This document shows positions 45,641 through 57,559 of a stretch of DNA of 64,000 bases, piece by piece. Under the pieces are notes generated by a model, which did no database searches, was not told the origin of the DNA, and saw nothing but the letters and a program-made list of their open reading frames with translations. This DNA comes from Bedellia somnulentella (taxonomy: Eukaryota > Arthropoda > Insecta > Lepidoptera > Bedelliidae), in the NCBI GenBank assembly GCA_963576735.1, contig OY755177.1, positions 14,260,001 to 14,324,000 of the forward strand, written 5' to 3'. Each line of letters begins with the position of its first letter. Positions within the stretch are counted from its first letter, which is position 1. A program made the translations under genes and the position numbers.

Positions 45641-45728
45641 TATTTCACAATTCTTTCCACTAAACTTTTTTAAGTGGCTGGGGTTTTTATTCTAAAGTTC
45701 TAGTTACCTCTTTGTGGGTTTTACACTT
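45641..45728 (+). repeat. famA 3' fragment, decayed
   Basis: Contains 'ttctttccactaaactttt', 'taagtggctggggtttttat', 'gttctagttacctctttgtg'. The hairpin is eroded. Confidence 0.55.
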
Positions 45729-46199
45729 GTTGCAATTGATAATTACATATATTGCAATACTGTTTAGTTCCTAAGAGAACACTAAACATAAACACGGATT
45801 TTGTTATCTTATAAAACTTTCATAAGGAAGAAAGCAAAATTGACAATCTTGAAATATTATTGCAAACAATAAACCTTTGGAATTCAAGAAACTGCAGATA
45901 ATTCCACCGCTACAATCCAACTGTTCCAATGAAGTCCAGTTACAATATAATCTATAATAGTATGAAATCGCAGTTCTTTCTTATAGTTACAACTAAACAA
46001 CTTACACACACAGACAACCTGCTACATTTATGTCCGCATGGATTGGCTCCAACTATACCAAAGGCCTATTTTAATGACATTAGTATGTATTGTAGAATAT
46101 CCGAACTTGTTAAGACCTAGGCTAAGTTAAATCCAGTTTCCGACGTTCTGAGCAGTTTCGGTTTATATTTTCAAAGATAACTTAAGACAGATAATAGAT

Positions 46200-46328
46200 A
46201 AGTCCGATGTGTGGAGAATAAAAGAACATATATGAAAACATAGGTACGTCAGGATCCTATAAAGTGACGATTGATAGTCTCTCTACCCAAACCAACTATT
46301 AACCCAATGGGAACTAAATGACGTCAAC
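46200..46328 (+). repeat. famC 3' fragment, decayed
   Basis: Contains 'agtccgatgtgtggagaata', 'aaagtgacgattgatagtct' and 'cccaatgggaactaaatgac'. An internal deletion and a short duplication around 'acccaaaccaactattaac' break the frame. Confidence 0.75.
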
Positions 46329-46682
46329 TATGAGTGTTTAAGACTATCTATAGAATCTAATAAAGCTATTTATTTATAAAGATACAATTGTGATACAACT
46401 GTAGTGATCAGTATTCAGTTATAACAGCTTAGTGCGTAAACTGTACAACGGTTAGAGTTCATTGCACTCAGAGAGGTAATAATAATATTTTTGCCACCTG
46501 CCGCATATGGGTAGTGCGTCCGATGATACCTTATAAGTTGGTAACTACCGGCCAAAGGAAACTAAACAGGAAGATGCTCTTTGAAATTATCGCACGAACC
46601 GGGTCGTCTACAAAATGCATACGCGTTTAAAAAGTACCAGACTATTTTGTTTAGTTTATGCAAACAGAAATATGCATGAAAC

Positions 46683-46860
46683 TTTTATCTTTATATATAA
46701 AAGAAAGTGTTTTTAGTTACACTATTTAGAACTCAAGAACAGATTAACTGATTTGGCTGATAATTGGTGGAGAGGTAGCTTAGAACCAGGAAAGGGACAT
46801 AATATACTTTTTATAATATTAAAAGCAGGGAAGATTTGTTTGTATATCTGCAATAAAAGC
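46683..46860 (+). repeat. Interspersed repeat with 'aactgatttggctgataatt'
   Basis: The series 'ttatatataaaagaaagtgt', 'gaactcaagaacagattaac' and 'gtggagaggtagcttagaac' is one I know as a common insect interspersed repeat; this is from memory and I cannot assign a class. Single copy in the window, non-coding. Confidence 0.45.
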
Positions 46861-46903
46861 TGGGGCGGACCATTAGTCTTTTATAAAAAACATATTGTGT
46901 TGT

Positions 46904-47190
46904 GATTCACGACTATAAATCTGAAAGGAGGTACTTCTTCTCAGGCTCTTTTGTAACCATAGTAGGGAGATTATTATACCAAGTGACAAAATGCATACAA
47001 ACACACAAATAAAATCACGGCTATAAATACCGATTGGGGCAGCTTAAGCTTCATAATTAAATAATCTAAGCCACTTTTGGCAGATGGATTGGGAATTTTA
47101 TTGTAAAATAAAAGATGGTTTGGTGATGTGAGCCACATAGCTCATAGGTCGCTTATAAAGCCTCAAAATCCGTAAGTCGATTAATCTTAC
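46904..47190 (-). repeat. Two decayed famA pieces in tandem
   Basis: 46904-46975 has 'acgactataaatctgaaagg' and 'ctcttttgtaaccatagtag'. 47013-47190 has 'tcacggctataaataccgat', 'ctaagccacttttggcagat' and 'gatggtttggtgatgtgagc'. Both are far from consensus and precede a fresh famA copy at 47262. Confidence 0.6.
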
Positions 47191-47261
47191 TACATTCGCG
47201 AACAAAAATGAGTAATTTAAAGGTAACTAAGGAAGTACTATCATTGACGAAGTTAATCTTA

Positions 47262-47486
47262 CATACATACATATACTCACGGCTGTAAATCCCTAGAAGG
47301 GGTAGCCAGAGCTAAGGAATTAGAAATTCCTCAGCCACTTTTGGAAATGATAGTGGGGAAAAGATGGTAAAAATAAGGGTTTTATGGTGATGGGTCTCCA
47401 ACCGCATCGCCCAAAAATCCCTTTAAAGCCCCAATACCGTTAGTCGCCTTGTAGTGCTATTCTAAGCCGACACTACACAGCATAGC
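47262..47486 (-). mobile_element. famA copy with 12 bp target duplication and internal deletion
   Basis: Flanked by aagttaatctta at 47250-47261 and 47487-47498. Sequence is close to the younger consensus, but about 30 bases around 'cttacgtacacccaccgga' are missing (tcgccttgtagtgctattc). Confidence 0.9.
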
Positions 47487-47498
47487 AAGTTAATCTTA

Positions 47499-48827
47499 GT
47501 CCACAATATAGGTAGTTTAATCCGTTTATCTAATAATCGAGATATAAATTTGAGACAATAAATAACACGTAATGGAAAAATAACATAAATTGTTGTAAAC
47601 ATCACGAATCTGGAATAGACACGAAAATAAAAGCAAAACAGTAAGCTTACTGCACGCAGTTGACCGCACAGAACCCATTCTACGTGACTTAAGTTTGTCA
47701 GGCACACGTCCCATCTCATAATAATTCTACTAAATAATATTCCACAAAATTTCAACAGACTCAAAACACGATTTTGCATCCAGCCGGCCTCAACTTTCGC
47801 TTTATAGCTTGTTCGTGAATTAAATACTCCTTTTATACTTTTACTTTTTATAGTACTTACTAAACACCATATCATGACTCGCAAATATTTTTATTAGACT
47901 TACCTACATATGCATTCAAGCGAAATCGAATGATAGGGAAAATCATGGTTTTCACACATGTCAGGATATGAGTTAGTTTGCAATGTTTTTTTGTTCCGTT
48001 TTATGCCAATGTAGGATGAACAAAAGAAGGAACAAATGCAATTTTAAGCGATTTTTGACATAGCAGTAGCTCACTGCTTAATTAAATATTATCGTCGTTT
48101 CTACGCTGTGTCATATGTTATTAATTCAAGAAAAATTATATATCACACATTGTCTACAAAACCTCCGTATTGTCATAATTATTTCATGAAAGAAATTTGG
48201 CTTTTTTTGTCGATTAACTTTTTTGATAAATATCTTTACTGGGTCATTCCTTTCCGTAATTTAATAAGAAATAAATATAGTATTGAAAGTTTAACAAAAT
48301 TACTCACAGACTAAAATAGTGCGACCGTATTCAACGGATGTGAAGCTTACAACAAGTTTAGAATTACACAACAGTCCAAGACAACTTTGTTGCAGTTCTT
48401 GTTCTTCCTGCTATTTGAAACACGTCCTTCCAACTTCTACGTTTTATTTCCTAGAACGAGGACATTACCATTTTCTAAGCGGTTAGTACGTTCCTTATTT
48501 CTTAGAAATATTTGGATACTGCTTATGGCTGCTAAACTCAAAAAGATACTCAATAAAATGACCTAGGTTGGTGGTGAGTTCATAACCGTATTCCTCTCAG
48601 TGTATTTTCCTGTGTATCTATCTCTTAAGATCGAGAATCATATTCTAAAGGTCAATTTTCCTTTACCTACTGCATTGAAAAAGTAGAATATCAATTCGGT
48701 TAATTTCTCTCCACCGATAACAATTACTGAGGCATCATCGCTACTGAAGCTCTGGTTACTCCGTGATAGTAAAAGCCGTGACAAAACATAAGTATGTGTA
48801 AGTAAATATACAAGTCAGGAAGCCACA
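47499..48827. other. AT-rich, nothing supported
   Basis: The 140-codon reverse frame ending at 47462 overlaps the famA head and is strongly hydrophobic and AT-driven, so it is not annotated as a gene. No other feature is seen. Confidence 0.4.
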
Positions 48828-48896
48828 ATGAAATCGTACGACCTACTGACCGAAGACACAGACAAACAAAGCGACGGAAAATCTTCTAAGAGTTAA
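48828..48896 (+). CDS. Unrecognised 22-codon frame, possibly exonic
   Basis: An ATG in good context (gccacaATGa) opens a frame MKSYDLLTEDTDKQSDGKSS-KS-stop with G/C-ending codons unlike the surrounding AT-rich DNA. An acceptor-like tacaagtcag lies 9 bases upstream of the ATG. The peptide is short and hydrophilic with no recognisable motif; chance is a real possibility. Confidence 0.18.
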   Translation: MKSYDLLTEDTDKQSDGKSSKS

Positions 48897-50432
48897 CAGT
48901 CGCTTTCTAAAGGCCCATTAAGTATCAATAATTAGTATTAATATAAAAACTTTCATTATAATTACTAGACTGTGATTTGATCACCAATAAAATTTTATAG
49001 AATAAAGTTTATTGCAATCAGCGCTTTATGATTTGAAAATACGTTACCGCGAGTTTTTTTACTCAAGGAAGCATTAATTAATCGGGAGAGCGCAATGGTA
49101 AATAGCTTGACATGATTACAGTTCATATTTAACTTTGTACCTATGTGATTGACCGAGGGACATAAAAAATGTCATGAATAATTGTATTTATTTTATCACC
49201 CCAGCTCTAAAACTGAGGCCAAACATTAAAATTGGTAATTATATTTTACTTTCCTATTGTGTTGTTAATTGTTTTTGACCTTATATTATAATTTTCTGGT
49301 TTGAAGTTTTACTTTACATCGATTATTTTGTCACTTGTTAACGTCAAACAAATATATTACTTTCCTTCTTTCTATTCACGCTACACAAAAGCAAAACCAT
49401 AACTAACTTTTGAAATAGTAACAACCGTACAGTTATTGTCAAGTGAAAGAGAATAGAAAGCAAACCTTCGTCCTCCACTTCACTGCAAATTATAATATGA
49501 ATATGGAAGCCGCGTAGGAAACCAAGTATGGCAGCGAAATTTTAACTGTACTGCTCAAAGGACTCTATAACTGGCGTATCGGTCACACAAATGATTTTCG
49601 GTCGCTGTTTTGTGGCTGTGTTTAGTTCACTATCAATTGTCACGTATTCAGGCGATAGTTAGACGTATTTTCTATCTAGGTGTATCTGAAATGGTAGAAT
49701 ATCACGATTTTCCATGATTCCAATGTATAAGGTAGATAAGACGTATTTTTTAAAAAAAACTAAAGTTACAGTGCTATTTATTATCATAACACTAAAAGCG
49801 ATCGAGACAACCTTTAAAATTAAGATGATTTTAAATCAGATTTAAAGCTGGACTGAAGTTTTAGGCACGCTTTTGTACGTAAAGAAGTGAATTACTTCCA
49901 AAATGTTGAGGTTCTTATATTCATTCAGTGCTTCTATTAATGCATGCACTGTCCCTTATTTAATCAACTAATGAACATAAACTGGTTTTTTTAAAAAATA
50001 ATTTTATTTTTTTGAGAATCGTCAGCTCTGCCACCTAAATAGAGAATAAACCAAGCTATGCGTAACGAAAGAAAATCGTGAGCTGACTCATATTTCAAAT
50101 TTAACTTTGGCAAAGGACAAGTGAAGTAGGTCAAACATTAATGTTAAAATCTACCTGAATTCCATTTCTGTATTTTAAATGTGCTATGTATTTAGTTTCC
50201 GTTATGAAACGTCGGGAGTTGTGTGCTCAGTCTCCCGCTGCTCTTCAAGCTTGATTAAGTAAGTGGCTTGTAATGAGAGCGATAACCTGACTGTAACCGT
50301 CTTCTTTAAAAACGAATAAATATATATTTTATAAAAACAAGTAACGAAACATCTATTTAATATTTACGTAGTTTTAAGAAAAGTTATAAAAAATCTTTTA
50401 CTTCATGAAGCATAGTTTAGCATGGAGAATAG
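48897..50432. other. AT-rich, nothing recognised
   Basis: No supported gene or repeat over about 1.5 kb. Confidence 0.45.
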
Positions 50433-50442
50433 TAACGAACTA

Positions 50443-50702
50443 AATACATACATACATACATATACTGACGGCTATAAATCCCTTACGGGGTAGCCAGAGC
50501 TTTGGAATGAAATTCCTCAGCCACTTTTGGAAGTTGATTGGGGAAAAGATGGTAATAAAAAATAATGTTTTTGGTGACGGGTCTCCAACCACATCGCCCA
50601 AAAATCATTTATGAAGCCCCTATACCCGTAGTCGCCTCTTACGATCACCCACGGGTAGAAATGGGGTAGTGTTATTCTAAGCCGACACTACACGGCACGT
50701 AT
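50443..50702 (-). mobile_element. famA copy, full length, older subfamily, 10 bp duplication
   Basis: Flanked by taacgaacta at 50433-50442 and 50703-50712. Reads 'catatactgacggctataaa', 'gtgacgggtctccaaccaca', 'cgtagtcgcctcttacgatc', 'acccacgggtagaaatgggg' and 'ccgacactacacggca'. The 'cgatcacccacgggtag' variant marks the older subfamily, yet the duplication is perfect. Confidence 0.9.
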
Positions 50703-50712
50703 TAACGAACTA

Positions 50713-52052
50713 TGATGTATAAAATATGAAATTAGTATTAAAGTGTGTACCAACAAAACAAAGGTTAACGGATTAGTACACAGATCTTGGATTATTTATA
50801 CTAGGTAGTATAGATAATATACAGTAACAATCAGAAAACTGCGATCACAAAAACAAGACATAAATCGGTAATATGCCTTATTTTATTCTCATTCATACAA
50901 TTTTACTTTAAATACTTGGTTGAACCTATGCTAGAAAAGGGTGTTAAGCAAATTAATATGGAAAAATACTTTACAGATACCAATACTTAAAACCGATAGG
51001 AACCTCTTCGTTTTCAAACTCAGCTAAGAGGTACTTGAAACATGTTCTAACCTCGAGTGCATTGCGATGCATACGTTGGCACCAGTGTCAAAGATGGCCG
51101 TTTACTGTAACGATGTCGAAGTGGGTCGACACGCCTGTGGTCCACAATTTTATAACATTTTACATTCTTCGGTTTTGTATGCTCGTTGCATTATGAGTAT
51201 TCAAGATATTCGGAGAATTCGGTTGTGGTCGAACTTCGCAGCTGTTAAACATTCAAATATGTTAATGGGGTGTTTACTGCAGAGCAGTTTTGTGAAATTG
51301 CGTGGAATTCGTAAACTGTTAGATAATTAAATTTAGTATATTGTAATTGTGTAAAATAATTATGCAGTGAGTATGACGCTCGATTATATTTGTAATCACG
51401 GTTCATTTGGTGTATTATCTATGAAAATAATTTCTAATGAAAGACAGGCTTAAAATATCAAATTAAGGTAATAAATAAAGAACCGTAATACATTAAATCT
51501 GTGAAAAGTTTAAGGTATAACCTGAAAAACATAACATTAAGTATTCCAAGCATACCTTACATAAATTTTACTAAAACATATCATCAATTTTAACGTGTTT
51601 ATTTTTGTTGTTGCAGGTATTATAACATCGAATCATCCAGCAAAAACAGGCATTCAAACATAAAATTGGTACCTCTCACTTTCATCTCACTTAGTAACTA
51701 CCTCTAGTAAATCGAATTGTTGATACTAGGTGCGTGAATGGTATGTGAAAGTGTTTCCGAATTAACAACTAACCGGAGAATTGTTAAGGATGTATGTAAT
51801 TAGAACCCATAAAATGGATGCTCTTTAGAAATTTTTGAGAATAAAACCTATCTGGGTCTGTTAAATTATATTTCGCCTAGCGGGATAACATTAAAATTCT
51901 TATACTTACTTCTATGCACACCCATTATCTTTATTCGGATAGGCAGAGACTATCGATCGTCTTTCCGCACTATCCTGACCAGTCTCTTTTGCTTCATGGC
52001 TATCATAATCCGCGTCCATAAAATAAGCGTTATAAAAAAGTTATTTTAATAA
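50713..52052. other. No supported gene; one famC scrap
   Basis: 51920-51990 is a reverse-strand famC fragment ('tcggataggcagagactatc', 'gatcgtctttccgcactatc'). A plus-strand frame at 51031-51330 (about 99 codons) has no motif. An acceptor-like 'tttgttgttgcag|gt' lies at 51604-51617. Confidence 0.4.
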
Positions 52053-52304
52053 CGCTTGCCGAATAGTGTCGGCTTAGAATAGCACTACCCCGTTTCTACC
52101 GATGGGTGTACGTAAGAGGCGACTAACGGTATTGGGGCTTTTAAGGGATTTTTGGGCGATGCGGTTGGAGACCCATCACCAACAACCTTTACTTTTACCA
52201 TCTTTTCCCCACTCATATTTCCAAAAGTGGCTGAGGAATTTCTAATTCCTTAGCTCTGGCTACCCCTTCTAGGGATTTATAGCCGTGAGTATATGTTATG
52301 GTAT
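52053..52304 (+). mobile_element. famA copy, full length, 13 bp duplication, famB-like tail
   Basis: Flanked by gttattttaataa at 52040-52052 and 52305-52317. The body is close to the younger consensus from 'gaatagtgtcggcttagaat' to 'agggatttatagccgtgagt'. The tail is atatgttatggtat, i.e. TATGT-type as in famB, not the usual ATGT repeat. Confidence 0.9.
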
Positions 52305-52708
52305 GTTATTTTAATAAAATTGTTTAATAATGTTGTGAAATGAAAACTCAAAATGATCCTTTACTCAAAGGCATATATTAATCAATGTTGCTGAAGCTCT
52401 TACTTCGGTTTTTAATAAGTAGCTGTATGCACGAATGTTTGTGAGTAAATAATTATCCGGTTTCCCCTTAAGCTTAATTTTAAAGCGTATTTCGGGCTTG
52501 AGTGAAACGGCATATATACACGAGTGTTTTATTGATGAGAAGTCATTATTTTCATAAAAATAACATCGTTTTGTATATTTATTATAACATTCTTATTGGA
52601 AATTCGTTTGGCTGTGTAAAATTAATATCATTTTCGATTTTATTACCAATTATAACACTTAATTCTCCTTAATAATCTGTTAATATATTATTTCCGGAAA
52701 TATAAGCG

Positions 52709-52950
52709 GGTCAGCTTAGAATAGCACTATCCCGTTTCTTTCCTTGGTTGTACGTAAGAGACGACTAAGGATATTGGGGCTTTTTAATGGATTTTTGGGC
52801 GATGCGGTTGGAGACCCATCACCAACAAAGTAGATTGGCTCACTCTGAACTCACTTAATTTTCAAAAGTGGCTGAGGAATTACTAATTCCTTAGCTCTGG
52901 CTACCTCTTCTAGGGAATCGTAGCCGTGAGCATGAGTATATATGTATTTA
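52709..52950 (+). mobile_element. famA copy, near full length
   Basis: From ggtcagcttagaatagcact to 'cgtagccgtgagcatgagta'. The first about 12 bases of the family are replaced by flanking sequence. The central 'ccttta...' region reads 'aaagtagattggctcactct' instead. Confidence 0.82.
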
Positions 52951-53283
52951 TATTTTGAGGATAAATTTTACTAAATATAAATATGACTCCATTTCGCTAG
53001 TGAAATGCGGCGAGATGAAACTTCGAGCAAAATGAAACGTAATTAACTACAAGCCACTGAAAATATTATTCGTCCATCGATTATTAAAAAATATTTTGAA
53101 AAGCCTGGATTTATACAAAGTTATTTTAATTAATGATGCTTCTGCTACCAATTTAAATAGCTGATTGATTAATCGATTAAAATTAATTAAGGTCTGATGT
53201 GCAAATTACTCGTACTTTGGTCCGACGGACGGTTTTAAAAAGTAGGGCTTACAGTATATTTGTAACGTACCGATTTGATTTGA

Positions 53284-53469
53284 CAAACGCTTTATATTCA
53301 GGACAAGTCTGAGTCAGGTCCCGTTGTGGCAATCCTCGTCAATAATGTAACGGCAATGGACAACATACAGATCGTCGGCACCGATCACCAGCTAGCGGAA
53401 ACTGCTTACCAGTTTAGGGTTAGGCTAGTAACAAATTACGGTTACTTTTATATTTTACGGTTTCCGTAG
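53284..53469 (+). pseudogene. Possible dihydroxyacetone-kinase (DhaK)-like exon relic
   Basis: Open frame from after a TGA at 53281-53283 to a TAG at 53467. Acceptor-like ctttatattcag|gac lies at 53301/53302. The translation includes SGPVVAILVNNVTAMDNIQI and GTDHQLAETAYQF. The VAxLVNN stretch followed by a polar turn resembles the 'VALLVNNLG' strand of DhaK-domain kinases as I remember them. The match is short, the expected glycine after NN is absent, and no second exon is found. Pseudogene or chance similarity are both open. Confidence 0.22.
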
Positions 53470-54690
53470 TAAATATGCAATAACATGCATTTTCTAACAC
53501 GGGTTGAATTACATCAGTTAAGGTTTTCTAACTTCAATCCCAATTGTAAGCTTCTCAAAGGATAATTAGGGAAGAAGTATGTCAATGCTAATTCAATGCA
53601 CAGCTAAATATAACACGTACTCATCAGTTTAGCAACTGTTAATACGTCAATGAAAAACTAATGGGGTCATAGCATGTTAATTGAAAAACGAAGACATCAT
53701 TAGCTAGACTTTGATGGAGAGCAACGTACCAATGTAATAAAGCGGAATGAAGTTTAAAGCAAAGGCTGTCCACTGTCCAAGTATAGGGCAGCGGGCAGCC
53801 AGCAACGCTGTCCGTCAAGCATTATCACAGAGCGACACGACACAGCGCCCGACCACCGTCAATTTAATAATGAACGCTCGTAAAAGCAGGATTTGCGACC
53901 AAAACAGGAAAATATTTTCACAGAAAATGCTCTCTCGTCGATATAAAATTTAATTGGGTGGAAAACATATAATTGGTGTTCGCAGCGACCTGACAGTTTC
54001 ATTCATTTAACATCAATTTCACAAACTTTTAGCTACTAAATTCACAAAGTATAGCTTCAATTTATCGTGATAAAGTACTAGTTTTACAACACAACAACTG
54101 AAAAGAGTTGAAACATTAATTACTTTATGTTCTCGTTCTTGCAATTAATTCATGTGACTCAGTTGGTAAACTATTATCCGGTTTTTATTACTCTTCTTTG
54201 ATTATGATAATAATGATTGCCGTTTTTGCGAAATGAGCCTTTAAATACAACGACAACGGAAAATATTTGTATATTGTATCGTGTCCAGCGAGAAAAGATC
54301 CTAAAATTATCGTATACATGCACGTAACAGTCACGTATTAAGATGTTGTGACAGACACTCAAATTCAAATTCAATTAGCATTCCTTGATTAAAGAAAACC
54401 GCTTGAATAACCCGTTTTAGTTAAGAACATTGACTTGAGAAATATTTTGAGAGACAACAAACTGAGTAAATAGAACATGTACAAAGTAATTTCGGTGAAA
54501 TAGGCGAGCATTTTAGAACATATCGAGGTATTTGAGGCTAGTCACAATGGCGTCGATATCTGTAACCAGCCAATAAAAATTCCATTTGAAGAACTTGTAA
54601 TATTACAGAAACGGATACAAACCACAGTTATAGAAAACATAAATAGAATCTTATGCGAAAAGAATAAAATTCATTTTTCGTTGAAGCTAG
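53470..54690. other. No supported gene; one GC-richer patch
   Basis: At 53760-53880 composition rises and a 68-codon frame reads MKFKAKAVHCPSIGQRAASN and on, without a recognised motif. The rest is AT-rich. Confidence 0.35.
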
Positions 54691-54699
54691 ATTCGAATT

Positions 54700-54997
54700 C
54701 TTCTTCTTCTAGTGCCTCTCCACTACTGGAGGTTGGCAGTCAGCTCCGAGTATCCCCTTTGGTCTTGGGCTAGGCGAAACAGGTCTTCGACGCCGGCTAT
54801 GTTGGTCCATTTTCTGATGTTTGAGAGCCACGATGCCCTTCTTCTTCCGACGCTCCGTTTCCCTTCAATCTTTCCCATCATGACCACTTGAAGCAGTTGG
54901 TATCGATCGTGGCGGAGCACATGTCCCAAATACGCAACTTTTCTTCTTTTGATGGTGGTCATGAGTTCTCGGGTTTTTCCGGCTCGTCTCGTCTCGA
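54700..54997 (-). pseudogene. Non-LTR retrotransposon ORF2 C-terminus, with target duplication
   Basis: Insertion flanked by attcgaatt at 54691-54699 and 54998-55006. The reverse strand codes TRELMTTIKRRKVAYLGHVL, then RHDRYQLLQVVMMGKIEGKR, SVGRRRASWLSNIRKWT and LFRLAQDQRGYSELTANLQ: the conserved end of many insect LINE ORF2 proteins (RRK-AYLGHV, GKI-GKR, GRRR-SWL, LFRLA). A short (gaa)n tail lies at 54700-54712. The 5' end is truncated. The frame is open over 79 codons from its Met, so the copy is young. Confidence 0.85.
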
Positions 54998-55006
54998 ATT
55001 CGAATT

Positions 55007-56302
55007 GAAAATTTTAAATAACAATATTCGAGCCAATGACAATAAGGACGAAACGGATCATTTTTATTGGTTTATATATTCGGTATCACATTAAAATTCA
55101 TAACACTAGGTTTAGTATCGCTGAAGGTTATTTTTGTGACAATGTATTTTAGACTTTCACTATCTAGGCATTATAGGCTTAAAACGTTATAGACAAATTT
55201 ATCATTTACGAAGTATCTTCACGCAATAGAAATAGTAAAAATTGTCTTGAGAAAGGTTTAAATTTTCATCGATCGTTCTAAGCTAAGGAGGGCTAATTTA
55301 TATTATTATGCAAATATACAAATTGGTCTTTTTACCACAATAAGGCAAATAATACATAGGAAACAATATTATGTCTTAAATCAATGGACAATATCGAATA
55401 AGTACATATTCTCTTAAAACAAAGGAATACTGTCTTTAGGTACGGTATTCATAAATGCAAATCAAATATGTATTAATACAAAGTTGTCGCGTTACGTTCC
55501 AAACTAAGGCTAAACAAAGCCTATGGTTATTTTATTCAAAGTGTGTACGAAACCTGTTTAGGACTGAATATCAACCTTTCTTGTTATAAAATGGTCATAA
55601 AGTAACAATGACGTCATTAAACGAGGATCTGATGTCTTTTGTTTTCCAACAATAAAGACCTCTCAAAGAAAAGTCTTCAAATAATCTAAATATTTATGAT
55701 ATCATCATTTTTACTTGTATTCTGTTACCTTAGTGACCTATTTTTCACGTCAACTTCTTAATCTTAGCGATTGTTAGAGTCTAATTAGGTTTGATTCTAA
55801 CAAATGTCCGTTGTCGTTCACATCCACAATTTTTTATGCCTTTTTAATTATTTATAGTTTTGTAGCTGAATTCCAATAACTGCTCGTTCTGCATGTATCC
55901 ATACAAGTTCTATCTATATTTTGCCGTTTTGATTGGATCATCTTAATATAGGCTCGGTTCTTCATAAAAAAAAAGTTGAAATCTCTATTTTTGACTTCAG
56001 TCAGGGTGTTGTTCAATTGTTGTGATCAATTTATATACGAATAACAATATACGTTTTTATACTTAATTATAAAGTAAAATTAAACCAAAATGAAAAAATG
56101 AATTAAGACTGCCGCAGAGATTGTGACCAACCTTTATTTATTTTACAAATTTGTTTTCACGGTTGTTACCGCTATTTTCACAGTTGATGGATCCCATCAC
56201 AACTATTATACAACATTTTATATAATCTATCTGCACAGCCAGGTGCTGATTAGAGAGCAAAAATTTTTTTGTTTTTTTTCTTTCGCAGTGAATATACATT
56301 AA
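55007..56302. other. AT-rich, nothing recognised
   Basis: No supported gene or repeat. Confidence 0.45.
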
Positions 56303-56530
56303 AAATCACGGGCAAAAATCCCAAAAAGGGGTAACTAGAGCTTCAAAGCTAGAAACTCCTCAGCCACATTTGAAAGTTGATAGGGTACAAGATGGTAGAA
56401 ATAAAGTATCGTTGATGATGGGTGTCCAACGACATCACCCAAAAACCACATAAAAAAGCCCCATACCGTCAGTACGACACACTTGTAGGAAGAAAGGGGT
56501 AGTGACATTCTAAGCCGGCACTACAAGGCT
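56303..56530 (-). mobile_element. famA copy, near full length, diverged
   Basis: Contains 'tcacgggcaaaaatcccaaa', 'aactcctcagccacatttga', 'gatgatgggtgtccaacgac', 'ccgtcagtacgacacacttg' and 'aagccggcactacaaggct'. The microsatellite tail is eroded. Confidence 0.82.
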
Positions 56531-57136
56531 ATTAATTATTATTATAAGTTTATTATTAGCAATATATTGCTATATAACTCCAGCAGCGTTATCGTACCTC
56601 ATAATAAGTCATCTAACTCATTGTTTAAACATTGCTCAGGGCACTAAATTAAGAGCGTGAGATGAAATTTCGTAAATTATTTAAAATATGAACAAATAAA
56701 CTAGGTCATATTTTTTCCCATTCCGACAATAGACAATTAATGTTATAGACCGTTTTTAACTCCATAACGGGCTATGAGGAAAACTAAGCGTTGCCTTTAT
56801 TGTCTTACTTGAAGACTTGACATAGACAATTGTTGTGTTTTTACACTGTTTTAAGTTTTAATCAATTAATATAATGCGCTCCGAACTTTTTGCACCTTCT
56901 TTGGGATTATGAAAAGAATGAAAAAGGGCCCATATACGATAATTCGGTTGCTGTACTACAATAAAACCAAACAAATACTATAAAATGAAAATAAACATGG
57001 GTATTAGAAAGATCTAGATATTTGTTAAAATTTAGCATTATTTACACAATTAATTAAAGCAGTGACAACCGGCAAACGAAAGTTACACAATAATTATGAA
57101 TGATTATCTAAAATCGGAGTCTGTAAGGTGTCTGTA

Positions 57137-57496
57137 TAACATAACCTAAACGTTCACGCCGAATATCCCCGAATGGGTTGGCAGAGGTGCTAATACTTCT
57201 GAACATCACGTGACTTTGTCACCTGGTGTTCAGAGTACCCACGTTTTGCATGGACAGTGTACTCACGTGATAGGGGGTAGGCCTATCGCCGTTTTGTACG
57301 AATACACTGTCACATGACTAAGTACAACTCAGCCATGTGGGTTTCCTCACGATGTTTTTCCTCACCGTTAACAACCGCGATAAATTAACCACACTTATGT
57401 CTTCAGAAAAAGACAAAGTGGTGTAGGCCCGACCCGGGATTTAAACACTAGTCGTTTGCACGATAACCGGTGTTATACCCATTGAGGTATCACGTC
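57137..57496 (-). mobile_element. famB SINE, full length, left member of an inverted pair
   Basis: Tail aacataacctaaacgttcac at the left, hairpin ccccgaatggggttggc-like next, then the whole body. The head ends at 'cccattgaggtatcacgtc'. The B box reads gtgtttaaatcccgggtc in the plus sense of the element (one change). Flanks gtctgta (57130-57136) and gtccgta (57497-57503) may be the duplication, with one mismatch. Confidence 0.88.
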
Positions 57497-57559
57497 GTCC
57501 GTATTTTAATGTTAATTAATTATACTCTTAAATTATTGGTAATATGTGGTATAAGTAAG

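Noticed and set aside
47462..47884. 140-codon reverse-strand frame, the longest in the window
   Set aside because: It runs into the 5' end of a famA copy, is strongly hydrophobic as expected from AT-rich DNA, has no motif, and a frame of this length is not surprising in 64 kb of such sequence.
51067..51330. 87-codon plus-strand frame
   Set aside because: No recognised motif, length within chance expectation for this composition; only mentioned in the regional note.
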